Below, in pieces: positions 51,413-63,819 of a DNA stretch of 64,000 nucleotides; the first letter of the stretch is position 1, and each line of letters starts with the position of its first letter. The DNA is taken from contig DASZMV010000036.1 of assembly GCA_035551675.1 (NCBI GenBank), forward strand, positions 17,214 through 81,213. Reading direction: 5' to 3'. The stretch is from JAFECT01 sp035551675 (GTDB lineage: Bacteria; Pseudomonadota; Alphaproteobacteria; Caulobacterales; Caulobacteraceae). The notes beneath the pieces were generated by a model that saw only the letters and a list, made by a program, of their open reading frames with translations, had not been told where the DNA came from and made no database searches. A program made the translations under genes and the position numbers.

Positions 51413-51631
51413 GGGATTCCTTGCCGCAGGGCCGTTTCTAGAGTGGGTATGGGGCGCTGCCAAGGCGCACCCCGCGACGATTTCCGCCCCCTGCCGCCCG
51501 AGCCCTCCGCCCGGGCCTTCCGCCCGGCCCGGCGAGCGGCTATAGCGCCGCCAGCGCGACGTCCGGGCCCTGTGCGCCCGAACCGACTGCGCGGACCCGA
51601 AGTCCAGCACCCCTTAAGGACCCCCTACCCC

Positions 51632-52846
51632 ATGACCAAGATCAAGGTGGCGAACCCGGTCGTCGACATCGACGGCGACGAGATGACCCGCATCATTTGG
51701 AAGCTCATCAAGGACAAGCTGATCTTCCCCTACCTCGACCTCAACCTCGACTACTACGACCTGGGCATGGAGCACCGGGACGCGACCGACGACAAGGTGA
51801 CCATCGAGGCCGCCGAGGCGATCAAGAAATACGGCGTCGGCGTGAAGTGCGCGACCATCACGCCCGACGAAGCCCGGGTGAAGGAATTCAACCTGAAGAA
51901 AATGTGGAAGTCCCCCAACGGGACGATCCGCAATATTCTCGGCGGCGTCGTATTCCGCGAACCGATCATCTGCAGGAACGTGCCGCGCCTGGTGCCGGGC
52001 TGGACCCAGCCGATCATCATCGGCCGCCACGCCTTCGGCGATCAGTACAAGGCCACCGACTTCCTGGTTCCCGGCGCGGGCCGCCTGACGATGAAGTTCG
52101 AAGGCGCCGACGGACAGGTGATCGAGCACGAGGTGTTCCAGTTCCCCGGCGCCGGCGTCGCGATGGGGATGTACAATCTCGACCAGTCGATCCGCGACTT
52201 CGCCCACGCCTGTCTGCGCTACGGCCTCGATCGCAAGTACCCGGTCTATCTCTCGACCAAGAACACCATCCTCAAGGCCTATGACGGCCGCTTCAAGGAT
52301 CTGTTCCAGGAGATCTACGACGCCGAGTACAAGGCGAAGTTCGACGCCGCGGGCATCACCTATGAGCACCGCCTGATCGACGACATGGTGGCCTCGGCGA
52401 TGAAGTGGTCGGGCGGGTTCGTCTGGGCCTGCAAGAACTACGACGGCGACGTGCAGTCCGACACGGTGGCCCAGGGCTTCGGTTCGCTCGGCCTGATGAC
52501 CTCGGTCCTGATGACGCCCGACGGCAAGACGGTCGAGGCCGAGGCCGCCCACGGCACGGTCACCCGTCACTATCGCCAGCATCAGCGCGGCGAGTCGACC
52601 TCGACCAACTCGATCGCCTCGATCTTCGCCTGGACGCGCGGCCTTGAGCATCGGGCCAAGCTCGACGGTAACGACGCGCTGATGACGTTCGCCCACGCCC
52701 TGGAAAAAACCACCGTCGACACGGTGGAATCCGGCGACATGACCAAGGACCTGGCGCTGCTGGTCGGCGACCAGCAGGGCTGGCTGACCACCGAGGGCTT
52801 CCTCGACAAAGTCGCGGAAAACCTGGAAAAGGTTATGGGGGCCTGA
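51632..52846 (+). CDS. icd: NADP-dependent isocitrate dehydrogenase
   Basis: A 404-residue eukaryote-like type II isocitrate dehydrogenase (isocitrate to 2-oxoglutarate, TCA cycle). PVVDIDGDEMTRIIWKLIKDKLI, KSPNGTIRNILGGVVFREPI (substrate Ser/Asn/Arg), GRHAFGDQYKATDF, IDDMVASAMKWSGGFVWACKNYDGDV and EAEAAHGTVTRHYR are conserved. AAGGA lies 12 bases before the ATG. The order icd, alaS, recA in this region is similar to Caulobacter. Monocistronic or followed by the DUF2939 gene through a hairpin at 52858-52889. Confidence 0.98.
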   Translation: MTKIKVANPVVDIDGDEMTRIIWKLIKDKLIFPYLDLNLDYYDLGMEHRDATDDKVTIEAAEAIKKYGVGVKCATITPDEARVKEFNLKKMWKSPNGTIRNILGGVVFREPIICRNVPRLVPGWTQPIIIGRHAFGDQYKATDFLVPGAGRLTMKFEGADGQVIEHEVFQFPGAGVAMGMYNLDQSIRDFAHACLRYGLDRKYPVYLSTKNTILKAYDGRFKDLFQEIYDAEYKAKFDAAGITYEHRLIDDMVASAMKWSGGFVWACKNYDGDVQSDTVAQGFGSLGLMTSVLMTPDGKTVEAEAAHGTVTRHYRQHQRGESTSTNSIASIFAWTRGLEHRAKLDGNDALMTFAHALEKTTVDTVESGDMTKDLALLVGDQQGWLTTEGFLDKVAENLEKVMGA

Positions 52847-52857
52847 CGCTGGCGGTG

Positions 52858-52889
52858 GCATGGTCCCCGCGTTGGAGGGGGGACCATGC
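52858..52889 (+). promoter_or_regulatory. Hairpin covering the DUF2939 ribosome site and start codon
   Basis: GCATGGTCCCC (52858-52868) pairs perfectly with GGGGACCATGC (52879-52889). The ATG at 52886 is in the right arm and the GGAGGGG ribosome site lies in the loop and stem. It could be the icd transcript end, or mask translation of the next gene. No T-run follows. Confidence 0.55.
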
Positions 52890-53458
52890 AACGTCTGCTT
52901 ACCGTGCTTCTGCTTCTGGCGGTCATCGTTGGCGCCGGCGCCTTTTTCGGCGCGCCCTATTTCGGCTTTTTCGCCCTGCGCTCGGCGGCCCAATCCCAGG
53001 ATGTCCAGGGGCTGGACAAGCTGGTCGACTATGACGCGGTGCGCGCCAGCCTGAAGGCCCAACTGACCGGGACCAACGCCGCGCCCCCCAGCTTTTGGGA
53101 GGACCCGGTGGGCGCGATCAAGAACGCCATCTCGCCCTTGGAGCCCACGCCCCGGGTCGAGGCCTTGATCAAGCCAGCCTCGCTCTACGCCCTGACCGAA
53201 GGCCAGGGATGGGACGCGTTGAAGGCCAAGACGCCCGATCCCAACACCCAGGCCCACGCCACCGACGGCCCCTGGCCGCAGGTGCAGTACTGGGGCGTGA
53301 ACCGCGCGCGCTTCGGCGTCGCGTCGGCCAAGCCCGGCTGGGACCAGACCATCTTCACCTTCGAACGCCAGGGCCTGTTCCGTTGGCGGCTGGTGCAGAT
53401 CCGCATGCCGGCGCGCGTATCGCCCGCCGCAACGCCGGCGACGGCGCCCGCGCACTGA
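52886..53458 (+). CDS. DUF2939 family exported protein
   Basis: A 190-residue protein with an N-terminal helix (about 4-27) that is a signal or anchor, then FFALRSAAQSQDVQGLDKLVDYDAVRASLKAQL, the DUF2939 pattern, and strand-rich remainder. Family function unknown. Start ATG 52886 sits in a hairpin with its ribosome site. It is 40 bases after icd and 55 bases before the first of two lipoproteins, so it may belong to either transcript. Confidence 0.85.
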   Translation: MQRLLTVLLLLAVIVGAGAFFGAPYFGFFALRSAAQSQDVQGLDKLVDYDAVRASLKAQLTGTNAAPPSFWEDPVGAIKNAISPLEPTPRVEALIKPASLYALTEGQGWDALKAKTPDPNTQAHATDGPWPQVQYWGVNRARFGVASAKPGWDQTIFTFERQGLFRWRLVQIRMPARVSPAATPATAPAH

Positions 53459-53513
53459 TGCAAAACCACAAGACTCTAAAAGACACGACACTAAGACACC
53501 GGGGCTTGAGATC

Positions 53514-54245
53514 ATGAAACTGAAGACGACGGCGCTGTTGATGCTGGGCGCATTGGTGTTGAGCGCGTGCGACCAAGGCGAGTCTCCCGCGCAAAAGGCG
53601 ATCGGGACCGCGCTCGACCAATGGGCGGCTCAGCCGAATGGCGACGGCAGCGTCGCGGGCGAGTTCAAGAAGGACTATCCCAAGGCCTGGGACAAGATCC
53701 GCTCCGACGCCGAGGTGAACTACGCCAACACCAACGACGTGAAGGGCGCCCGCACCGCCGCCCTGCTCCAGATCGACACCTTCATGAAGGCGCACCAGCA
53801 GGACATGGCCAAGGCGTCGGACGCTTCGCTCGACGCCCTGTTCGACGAGCGGCGCACCCTGCTCCAGCATCTGTACAAGACCAACATCGAGACCTGCGCG
53901 CACCTGGGCACCGGCGGCGGCGTGGGCAAGGAAGACGATGTCGGCGCATTCAAGAACGACGTGGCCGCCGACCGCCGCCTGCAGCTGAGCCTGATCCACG
54001 AGGCCGCCGGTCATCCGGTGACGCACGAGCCCTTCGCCTGGACGCCGTCGGAACGGGCGCAGATCGCCCAGGTTTACCATCGCGACTACATCGTCATCCC
54101 CAAGGAAGGCATGAAGGGCGCGGACTACATCATCCAGTGCGCCGGCGCCGCCGACCTCGACGAGATCGCCAAGGGCTTCCCCGCCGATCGCAAGGCCGAC
54201 CTCGAAGCCGACCGTATCGCCAAATTCCCACCGGCGAGTTCCTAG
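53514..54245 (+). CDS. Lipoprotein of unknown function (paralogue 1)
   Basis: A 243-residue lipoprotein. The signal ends in the lipobox LSAC at 17-20, with Asp following the cysteine, which often retains proteins in the inner membrane of enterobacteria. The mature chain is helical, with EFKKDYPKAWDKI, DERRTLLQHLYKTNIETCAHLG and HPVTHEPFAWTPSERAQIAQVYHRDYI, and is similar in layout to the next gene. No family recognised. Confidence 0.8.
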   Translation: MKLKTTALLMLGALVLSACDQGESPAQKAIGTALDQWAAQPNGDGSVAGEFKKDYPKAWDKIRSDAEVNYANTNDVKGARTAALLQIDTFMKAHQQDMAKASDASLDALFDERRTLLQHLYKTNIETCAHLGTGGGVGKEDDVGAFKNDVAADRRLQLSLIHEAAGHPVTHEPFAWTPSERAQIAQVYHRDYIVIPKEGMKGADYIIQCAGAADLDEIAKGFPADRKADLEADRIAKFPPASS

Positions 54246-54262
54246 CACTTCGGAGGCCCCCC

Positions 54263-55000
54263 ATGCAGCGCACAACGGCGTGGGTGTTGACGATCCTGAC
54301 GATTGTCGCGCTCGCCGGCTGCGACTCCAGGACCGCCTTCCTGAAAGGCGTATTCAGACGCGACATGGACGACTGGGCCCGTCGCGACCTCTATGGCGGC
54401 GCCTTCGGCGAACTGCGCAAGGACTTCCCGGTCGAGTACGAGGTGATGAAAACCCGGCTCGCCGACCGCTTCGCCGCGAACGGCGACGAAGCGAGCGTGA
54501 CGCGCGACGCGCTCGGCGAACTCACCGCCTTCATCGCCGGCCACGGCGGCGACGTCGCCCAGGCGCCGCAGGATGCGCTGCTGCGGATCAACCAGCAGCG
54601 CACGCGCATCATCGAAGCCTCGCGCGCCGACGGAGTCGACGTGTGCGCGCAGGTGGCGCGTGGGTCCACCACCGCCAAGGGCAGGCTGACGCAGCCGACG
54701 CGCGACGCGCTGGACCGCATCGTCACGCTCGACATCGCCGCGGCCAAGGCCGGCATCGATCACCCGACCCGTTATCCGCCGTTCGCGCTCTCCGCGGCCG
54801 AACAGTCGGCGATGATCGCGGACATGGCCGCCAAGGGCCTGAAGACGCCGCCTGGCGGCCTCGACACCGCCGACGCGGCCACCCAGTGCGGCATCGCCGC
54901 CGCCAACCAACGCTTCATCGCGGCCTTGTCGCCGGAGCGGATCGCGGCGTACGAGAGTGCGCGGGCGCTGCAGACGCGCCGGCTGCTGGGCGGCCAGTAA
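54263..55000 (+). CDS. Lipoprotein of unknown function (paralogue 2)
   Basis: A 245-residue lipoprotein with lipobox LAGC at about 17-20. It matches paralogue 1 in order of motifs: GELRKDFPVEYEVMKTRL, RINQQRTRIIEASRADGVDVCAQVA, IDHPTRYPPFALSAAEQSAMIADMAAKGL, so the pair is an old tandem duplication. CGGAGG stands eight bases before the ATG. Its stop codon lies inside the first unit of a 13-bp tandem repeat (54995-55072). Confidence 0.8.
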   Translation: MQRTTAWVLTILTIVALAGCDSRTAFLKGVFRRDMDDWARRDLYGGAFGELRKDFPVEYEVMKTRLADRFAANGDEASVTRDALGELTAFIAGHGGDVAQAPQDALLRINQQRTRIIEASRADGVDVCAQVARGSTTAKGRLTQPTRDALDRIVTLDIAAAKAGIDHPTRYPPFALSAAEQSAMIADMAAKGLKTPPGGLDTADAATQCGIAAANQRFIAALSPERIAAYESARALQTRRLLGGQ

Positions 55001-55072
55001 TGCTTGCCCGTAACGCGTGCCAGTAACGCTTGCCAGTAACGCTTGCCAGTAGCGCTTTCCGGTAACGCGTAA
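54995..55072. repeat. Six tandem copies of a 13-bp repeat
   Basis: Units CAGTAATGCTTGC, CCGTAACGCGTGC, CAGTAACGCTTGC (twice), CAGTAGCGCTTTC and CGGTAACGCGTAA follow each other without gaps. They begin at the stop codon of the second lipoprotein gene and end 28 bases before the next gene. The period of 13 is not a codon multiple. Confidence 0.9.
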
Positions 55073-55100
55073 AAAACCTGAGCTGGCGCGGGGGCGCAAG

Positions 55101-56180
55101 ATGCCGAGGAGACTCATGATCTGGGCGAGCATCGCGCTCGCCCTTCTGGGCGCGAGCGCCTGGCTCACCTTCATCGTGACCCAGGTGGAGGGATCGTCGC
55201 CCTTCACCCTGGAGTCGGACAACGGCGCTCAGGCGCAGAAGGCGCGCCTCAACGACGCCCAGGTCTTCGCCGTCCTATTCAAGACCCCGACCGACGATCA
55301 GACCGTCCCCGCGGCCACCACCGCCTCGGTCGCCTACGGCACGCGCCATTTCGGCGACGCGGATGCGGAGGGATCGAAGAAGGCGCCGATCTTTTCCTTC
55401 TTCATGCCCGCAAACGACGGTGCGACGCTGGCGCTCAGCAACCTAGGCCGGGTTCGGCGCGGCTTTCAGTGCAAGACCGACGGACCCCTGCCAGCCGAGG
55501 CGATCAATCCGCGCAAGAGCAACAAGATCACCGCCCTGGCGCGCGTGCGCGGCCAGGACGACGGGCGTCCGCAGTACTGGGCGTTCAATCTGCCGCCGCC
55601 CCGGCGTCTGTCGGGTGTGAGTCTGAACGCCATGACGCTGCCGACGTCGACCAAGCCCTACGTTCTCTACTGCCGCGTTCAGCCGCGCGCCGCCAAGCTC
55701 ACCTTCATCCGCCGGCAGATCGATTTCCTGTTCCTCGAGCCCGGGCGCGCGCACACCATCACCGCATCGCTGAGCGCGGGATTGCTCGACATTCCCGTTC
55801 ACGTCTTCGAAGGCTACGCCCCGCCCGCGTCGATCGCCATCGACGTGAACATCCAGGGCGCCGACCAGATGAGCTTCATGGGCGGGCGTCGCGACGACAC
55901 CCTGTCCGACCCCGATACGACGAGAGTTCTGCTCGCCGGCGACAGTCTGACCGCGAACTGGACCGACCTGTCGCGCGAGCAGTTGCGCGACGTCCTGCTG
56001 GTGATCATCGGCACGCTCATCGCCATCGGCGTCACCTCGCTGGTGGAAGCGCTGCGCCCCATCGTCGACGGTGAGAAACTCGCCGCCGAACTCGAGATCA
56101 TCCGCGAATACGAGATCGACGAGGAGAAGGCTGGGGCGGGCGAGACCGCCAAAGCGACAGCGACCCCCGCTGAACCGTAG
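55101..56180 (+). CDS. Membrane protein of unknown function
   Basis: A 359-residue protein with an N-terminal helix (about 6-27) and a second near residues 297-318 (VLLVIIGTLIAIGVTSLVEAL). Between them is a ~265-residue domain rich in strands, probably periplasmic. The C-terminal 40 residues are acidic and cytoplasmic (EIIREYEIDEEKAGAG). Family not recognised. No strong ribosome site precedes the ATG; 100 bases of mostly repeat separate it from the lipoprotein gene. It ends 30 bases before the convergent gene with a palindrome (56201-56214) between. Confidence 0.7.
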   Translation: MPRRLMIWASIALALLGASAWLTFIVTQVEGSSPFTLESDNGAQAQKARLNDAQVFAVLFKTPTDDQTVPAATTASVAYGTRHFGDADAEGSKKAPIFSFFMPANDGATLALSNLGRVRRGFQCKTDGPLPAEAINPRKSNKITALARVRGQDDGRPQYWAFNLPPPRRLSGVSLNAMTLPTSTKPYVLYCRVQPRAAKLTFIRRQIDFLFLEPGRAHTITASLSAGLLDIPVHVFEGYAPPASIAIDVNIQGADQMSFMGGRRDDTLSDPDTTRVLLAGDSLTANWTDLSREQLRDVLLVIIGTLIAIGVTSLVEALRPIVDGEKLAAELEIIREYEIDEEKAGAGETAKATATPAEP

Positions 56181-56210
56181 AAGCGCGGCCACGATTTCCA
56201 GTAAGGCGCC

Positions 56211-57950
56211 TTACTCCGGCAGGGTGCGCCCGAAGGCGGCGCCGGCGGCCAGGGCGTCGACGGCCCGGTGGTCCTTGGCGAGGACCAGGGCCACGGTCTG
56301 CTGATCGTCGGGATTGCTCATCTCGTCGAGGCCGCGCACGGCGGAGGCGGCCATGGCGCGTGCGGGTTCGCCCCGGCCGGCGGCGGCGAGCGCATAGGCC
56401 TGGGCGTCACGCCACATCAATTTCGCCACCGGATCTTCGGGTTCCGGCGCCAGGGCCGCGGCGTCGGCCAGGCGCGCGGCGAGCTTGGGGTCGGATGCGA
56501 CCAGCGCGGCCTCGGTCTTCAACCGTTGCGCGGGGGTGAGCGACGCATCCTCCACCGGCGCGATCGCACGCCAGGCGCCCGACGACGCGCGCGCGTCGCC
56601 GCGGGCTTTCGCCGCTTCATCCGTCGCGCCGCAAGCTTCGAGCGCGGCCGCGGCGCGTTCGCGGAAGGCGTCGCGCACGTCGTCCACCGGGATGGGATCG
56701 CCGGAGAAGTCGACGCCGTACCACGGGTCAAGCGGGACCTGCGAGCCCTGATACTTGTGCTTCCACGCCGCGACCTGGGCGGCGGCGGAATCGTTGGCGA
56801 CCTGCAGTGCGCGATGCGCGGCGCGGCAGGCCTCGTCGTTCGCCCCGATCGCGGCCAGCGCCTGGGACGCGGATGCGAGGCCGGTACTGCGCTGCGCCGG
56901 GTCGCCGCCCTCGGCGCCGGCGGCGAAAGCCTGGGCGGTGGAGAGCGCGCCCGCGTGGTCGCCCGCGCGGTCGATCAGGACCGTCGCCGCGGTCCACGTC
57001 TGCGGATCGTCACCGCCGGCGCCGAGCGCCGCGTGGGCGGCGGCCAAGGCGCGCGCCTTGTCGCCCTTCGCCAGCCAAGCGGCGCCGATGGCGAGTTCGG
57101 CTTTCATCCTGTCGCGGCCGCGGCCGTTGGCGTCGACCAGCGCCTGCGCCTCGGCAGGACGCCCGACGGCGGCCAGCATGCGCGCGACGGCGCTCCAGTG
57201 ACGCGCCTCTGCCGCCGGATTGGATTTCAAACGATCGAGCGCCGAGGCGACGGCCGCGTCGTCGCCGGCCCACCACGCGAACTCGGCGAACGCGGCGTCG
57301 AACTCCGCCGACGGGCGGGCGAGCGCCTTGGCCCGGTCCAACACCGCGTGCAGGCCGGCGGGCGCCACGGCGTAGGGCCGGCCCGCGGGCCGGATCGAAC
57401 GCATTGCGCGCAGCAGCATCTGTTCTTCGTCGGCGGGCGTCTTGGTCGCGGCGGCGAGCAACGGCTGCACGATCGGGTCGGCAAAGGGTTCGGGCGAACG
57501 ATAGGCGGCCGCGGCGAGGGCGAAACCCGCGACCGACGCGGGCGGCAGCGTGCGCGTGGCCAGGTCCGCTCCGTGCGCCGCGACATAGCGCTGCCACAAA
57601 ATATCGGTGTCGTTGTCGCGCAGGATCTTGGCGGCGCCGGGATCGACATCCTCGACCGCGGCGATGTCGTTGTCGGACGGGATCGCGTGCAGGTCGGAAA
57701 GGACGCTGCTCAGCGGCCGCACCTGCGCCGCGAGTTTCGCCGCACGCTCGACATCGCCGGCCTCGACCAGATCGTCCATCCGCTCGGTCCAGGGCAATGC
57801 GCCGGTCCCCGCGATCGCCTTGCCCACGATGCAGAGCGACGGGTCGGCGGCGCGCAGACAGCCGGTGTAGGTGACGCCGGCGTGGGCCGGCGATGCCGCC
57901 AAGGCGAGCGTGAAGAGGGATGCAGAAATCGCAATCGTCTTCACCCGCAC
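56211..57950 (-). CDS. Exported helical-repeat protein of unknown function
   Basis: A 579-residue protein with signal peptide 1-24 (ending SPAHAG). The mature part is Ala-rich and made of helix pairs like those of TPR/SEL1 proteins (VEAGDVERAAKLAAQVRPLSSVL, AAEARHWSAVARMLAAVGRPAEAQALV, GAAWLAKGDKARALAAAHAALGAG), so a scaffold role is likely. It starts eight bases after the alaS stop on the same strand, and is thus probably co-transcribed with it, though unrelated in function. Confidence 0.8.
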   Translation of the reverse strand: MRVKTIAISASLFTLALAASPAHAGVTYTGCLRAADPSLCIVGKAIAGTGALPWTERMDDLVEAGDVERAAKLAAQVRPLSSVLSDLHAIPSDNDIAAVEDVDPGAAKILRDNDTDILWQRYVAAHGADLATRTLPPASVAGFALAAAAYRSPEPFADPIVQPLLAAATKTPADEEQMLLRAMRSIRPAGRPYAVAPAGLHAVLDRAKALARPSAEFDAAFAEFAWWAGDDAAVASALDRLKSNPAAEARHWSAVARMLAAVGRPAEAQALVDANGRGRDRMKAELAIGAAWLAKGDKARALAAAHAALGAGGDDPQTWTAATVLIDRAGDHAGALSTAQAFAAGAEGGDPAQRSTGLASASQALAAIGANDEACRAAHRALQVANDSAAAQVAAWKHKYQGSQVPLDPWYGVDFSGDPIPVDDVRDAFRERAAAALEACGATDEAAKARGDARASSGAWRAIAPVEDASLTPAQRLKTEAALVASDPKLAARLADAAALAPEPEDPVAKLMWRDAQAYALAAAGRGEPARAMAASAVRGLDEMSNPDDQQTVALVLAKDHRAVDALAAGAAFGRTLPE

Positions 57951-57957
57951 ACTCCGA

Positions 57958-60633
<2,676 letters not shown>

Positions 60634-60955
60634 GGCGGGCTTGGGTCTCTTAGGTCTCGAGGAGGCCCGGGCGGGTTCCGGGACGGGTCAGGACATATAG
60701 AGACCGGCGGAAGACCAAGCCAACCCCTCGGCCAAGCCTTTTGCGGCGGTGCAGCATGAGGTCCCACAGCCGCTTCGCCCTCGCCCCTCCCTCGCCGGTT
60801 CCGACCCCCAAACGCACAGGAGGCGCCCGTGGGAGCGGGCGCCTCCGTCATGAGCGGCGATAGGGGCGCGGGGTTGGCAGGCGGGTCACGCCCAGACCGC
60901 GCTCACGAGTCCGGGCCGCCGTCCGGGGGAACGGCGTAGCCGGCGTGCAGCTGGA
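60634..60955. other. recA-alaS intergenic region (322 bases) with hairpin
   Basis: The gap has no gene. A perfect hairpin GGAGGCGCCCG/CGGGCGCCTCC lies at 60819-60846 (11-bp stem, six-base loop). On the minus strand only scattered T residues follow, so it is at best a weak recA terminator. The alaS promoter must also be here. Confidence 0.55.
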
Positions 60956-62038
<1,083 letters not shown>

Positions 62039-62125
62039 TGAGAGCCTCCCCTATCGCACGATTCCGAACCGCCTGCGGGAGAATGTCTCCCGCGCCATGG
62101 ATAGACTGTACGCGGTTTGTTCTCT

Positions 62126-62140
62126 GTTCGCAAGATGTTC
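62126..62140. promoter_or_regulatory. LexA (SOS) box of recA
   Basis: GTTC-GCAAGAT-GTTC matches the alphaproteobacterial LexA consensus GTTC-N7-GTTC exactly. It lies about 90 bases before recA and just beyond the stop of the cysteine-cluster gene. A further GTTC is three bases upstream of the box. Confidence 0.9.
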
Positions 62141-62143
62141 TCG

Positions 62144-63115
62144 TTATTTTTGTTCTAATAGACTTTTCAGCACGTTAACCGCGCCGTTCGGGCCCCCGCC
62201 CGCAGCCGGCGCGCCCGGAACACCCACCCCTTCCTGCTCATAGTCGAAGAGCAGTCCGACAAGATTGGCCGCAGCGTCCAACCCCGGCCCGCGATCGAGT
62301 TCGGCCTTGATCAAGGCGGCCTGATCTCGACACACGCTCCTGAACGCCGCCGGGGACAGGACGCCGATGTCCCTGCCGATCCGCCAGGCCGCGAGCATCG
62401 GCGCGACAGTCGCGTATCCGGCGTCCGACTGGCGCAGCACCTCGTCGAAGGTCGGAAGGCCGGCCGCGAGCGCGTCCCGGCCGTCGTCCATCAAGGCCGC
62501 GACGGCGGTCTTCCAGCGCATTTCGGAGCGCACCATCGCCAGGGCTTCGGATCGCGCCTCCGCCACGGAGGCATCGGCGATCGACCGGCCGTCGAAGACG
62601 ACCGGCGCGCCGGGCGACACATCGCATTTGTACTCGGGCGTGCCGACGAAACTCTCGAGATAACCGCCCAGGACCGAGGCTGGTCTCGAGTAGTGCATGG
62701 GAACGGTGCGGCACGAATACGGCCGCGAGGGATAGATCGAGCATTGCCTGTCGGCCAGGGCGGGACACCTTCCCTGTTCACGGTCGATGGTGAGGGCGGT
62801 GATCGTCAGGTGGAGGGATCGCCCTTTCGATTTGTCGATCCTTTCGCGCGCCGCAAAGTTTCTCAGATGTTCGCGTTCCTCGTCGAGCGCTTCGGCGGGC
62901 GGCAAGCGGCTACGCTGCAGCGCCGACCACTGCGCCGTTCGCCGGGAGCGTCCGTAGAGCGGCAGGCTGTGCACCTTGAAGAGAAGTTGCGTGACGAAGG
63001 CGCTTGCGAGCGACGTCGCCTCGCCGAGCTCCATCTCGGGCCCGCGATTGCAGCATGCGCCGCAGGCGGTACAGGCGAACCGCCGGACGCTATCGATCGA
63101 ACCGTCGTCAGTCAT
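62144..63115 (-). CDS. YkgJ-family cysteine-cluster protein
   Basis: A 323-residue soluble protein. The YkgJ cysteine cluster is split as CTACGACC (Cys15, 18, 21, 22) near the N terminus and CSIYPSRPYSC around residue 130, typical of a zinc or Fe-S ligand set. The C-terminal ~180 residues are helical with no recognised family. Biological role unknown. The stop is four bases before the recA LexA box, so SOS control of recA overlaps its 3' end. Confidence 0.88.
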   Translation of the reverse strand: MTDDGSIDSVRRFACTACGACCNRGPEMELGEATSLASAFVTQLLFKVHSLPLYGRSRRTAQWSALQRSRLPPAEALDEEREHLRNFAARERIDKSKGRSLHLTITALTIDREQGRCPALADRQCSIYPSRPYSCRTVPMHYSRPASVLGGYLESFVGTPEYKCDVSPGAPVVFDGRSIADASVAEARSEALAMVRSEMRWKTAVAALMDDGRDALAAGLPTFDEVLRQSDAGYATVAPMLAAWRIGRDIGVLSPAAFRSVCRDQAALIKAELDRGPGLDAAANLVGLLFDYEQEGVGVPGAPAAGGGPNGAVNVLKSLLEQK

Positions 63116-63179
63116 CGCAAGTGAACACGCTCTGGGCTCCCGTTGAATTCGCCGAGCGTGGCCATCGAATGCGGCAGCC

Positions 63180-63488
63180 CTACGACCAGTCGGACAAGGT
63201 TTGCGGGCTGCTCGAGCCGGGTCTGATCGCGGCCCGATACAGCCTGTAGCTGACGCCGATGAAAGCGACCGCGCCGGCAAGCGTACTCAGAGCGCCCCCA
63301 AGACCGGGCGACCGCGGACCTGGAGCGTGGAGGCCGTCCCGAATGTGACCCATTGGAATAGCGCCCGCCCGGTTGAACAGGCTGTAAAACAAAAAAGCAC
63401 TGAAGCTCAATAAACAGAGGCCGAGCGCAAAGCACATCACCGCGTTCAGCACCCCTGCGGCCCGCTGCTCGATATTGGTCGTGTTCAT
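63180..63488 (-). CDS. Small membrane protein
   Basis: A 102-residue protein with two hydrophobic helices (about 12-36 and 64-84) joined by a Gly/Pro/His-rich loop. Family not recognised. It starts four bases after the small secreted protein gene (63493) on the same strand and is likely part of the same transcript. The cysteine-cluster gene follows 64 bases later. Confidence 0.65.
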   Translation of the reverse strand: MNTTNIEQRAAGVLNAVMCFALGLCLLSFSAFLFYSLFNRAGAIPMGHIRDGLHAPGPRSPGLGGALSTLAGAVAFIGVSYRLYRAAIRPGSSSPQTLSDWS

Positions 63489-63492
63489 GGGG

Positions 63493-63810
63493 TCACATCA
63501 TGCATGACGAGCCATCGTCGGCATTGACGTGAATCACATCGCCCGCCTTCACCGTCAGCCGTCGCGCGCACATCATCGCGTGATCGCCCGAGCGTTCGTC
63601 GAAACGCAGGACGTAGTCGCCGGGCGCAATGGCGGGGATGTCCGCGCAGGCGCCAGGCCTCAGATCGGCATTCAGGGTCACATGGGCGCCGCCGCTTTGC
63701 GCTTCGAACCAGACGCCGCCCACGGTCAGGTTCATGTCGTTGCAGATACGGACGGGCGCGGGCCCAGGATCGGTGGCTGCGGACGTCAGGAGAAAGATCG
63801 CGATCAGCAC
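63493..63810 (-). CDS. Small exported protein
   Basis: A 105-residue protein with a short hydrophobic N terminus (LIAIFLLTSAA) and an immunoglobulin-like strand pattern, with four cysteines (RICNDM, GACADI, MMCARRL, SSCMM). Family not recognised. The GTG start is six bases after AGGAGG, which overlaps the stop of the formamidase gene, so it is coupled to it. Confidence 0.65.
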   Translation of the reverse strand: MLIAIFLLTSAATDPGPAPVRICNDMNLTVGGVWFEAQSGGAHVTLNADLRPGACADIPAIAPGDYVLRFDERSGDHAMMCARRLTVKAGDVIHVNADDGSSCMM

Positions 63811-63819
63811 CGGCGCCTC

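Noticed and set aside
51614..53515. 633-codon open frame on the - strand
   Set aside because: Antisense to icd, a fully conserved gene, and to the DUF2939 gene.
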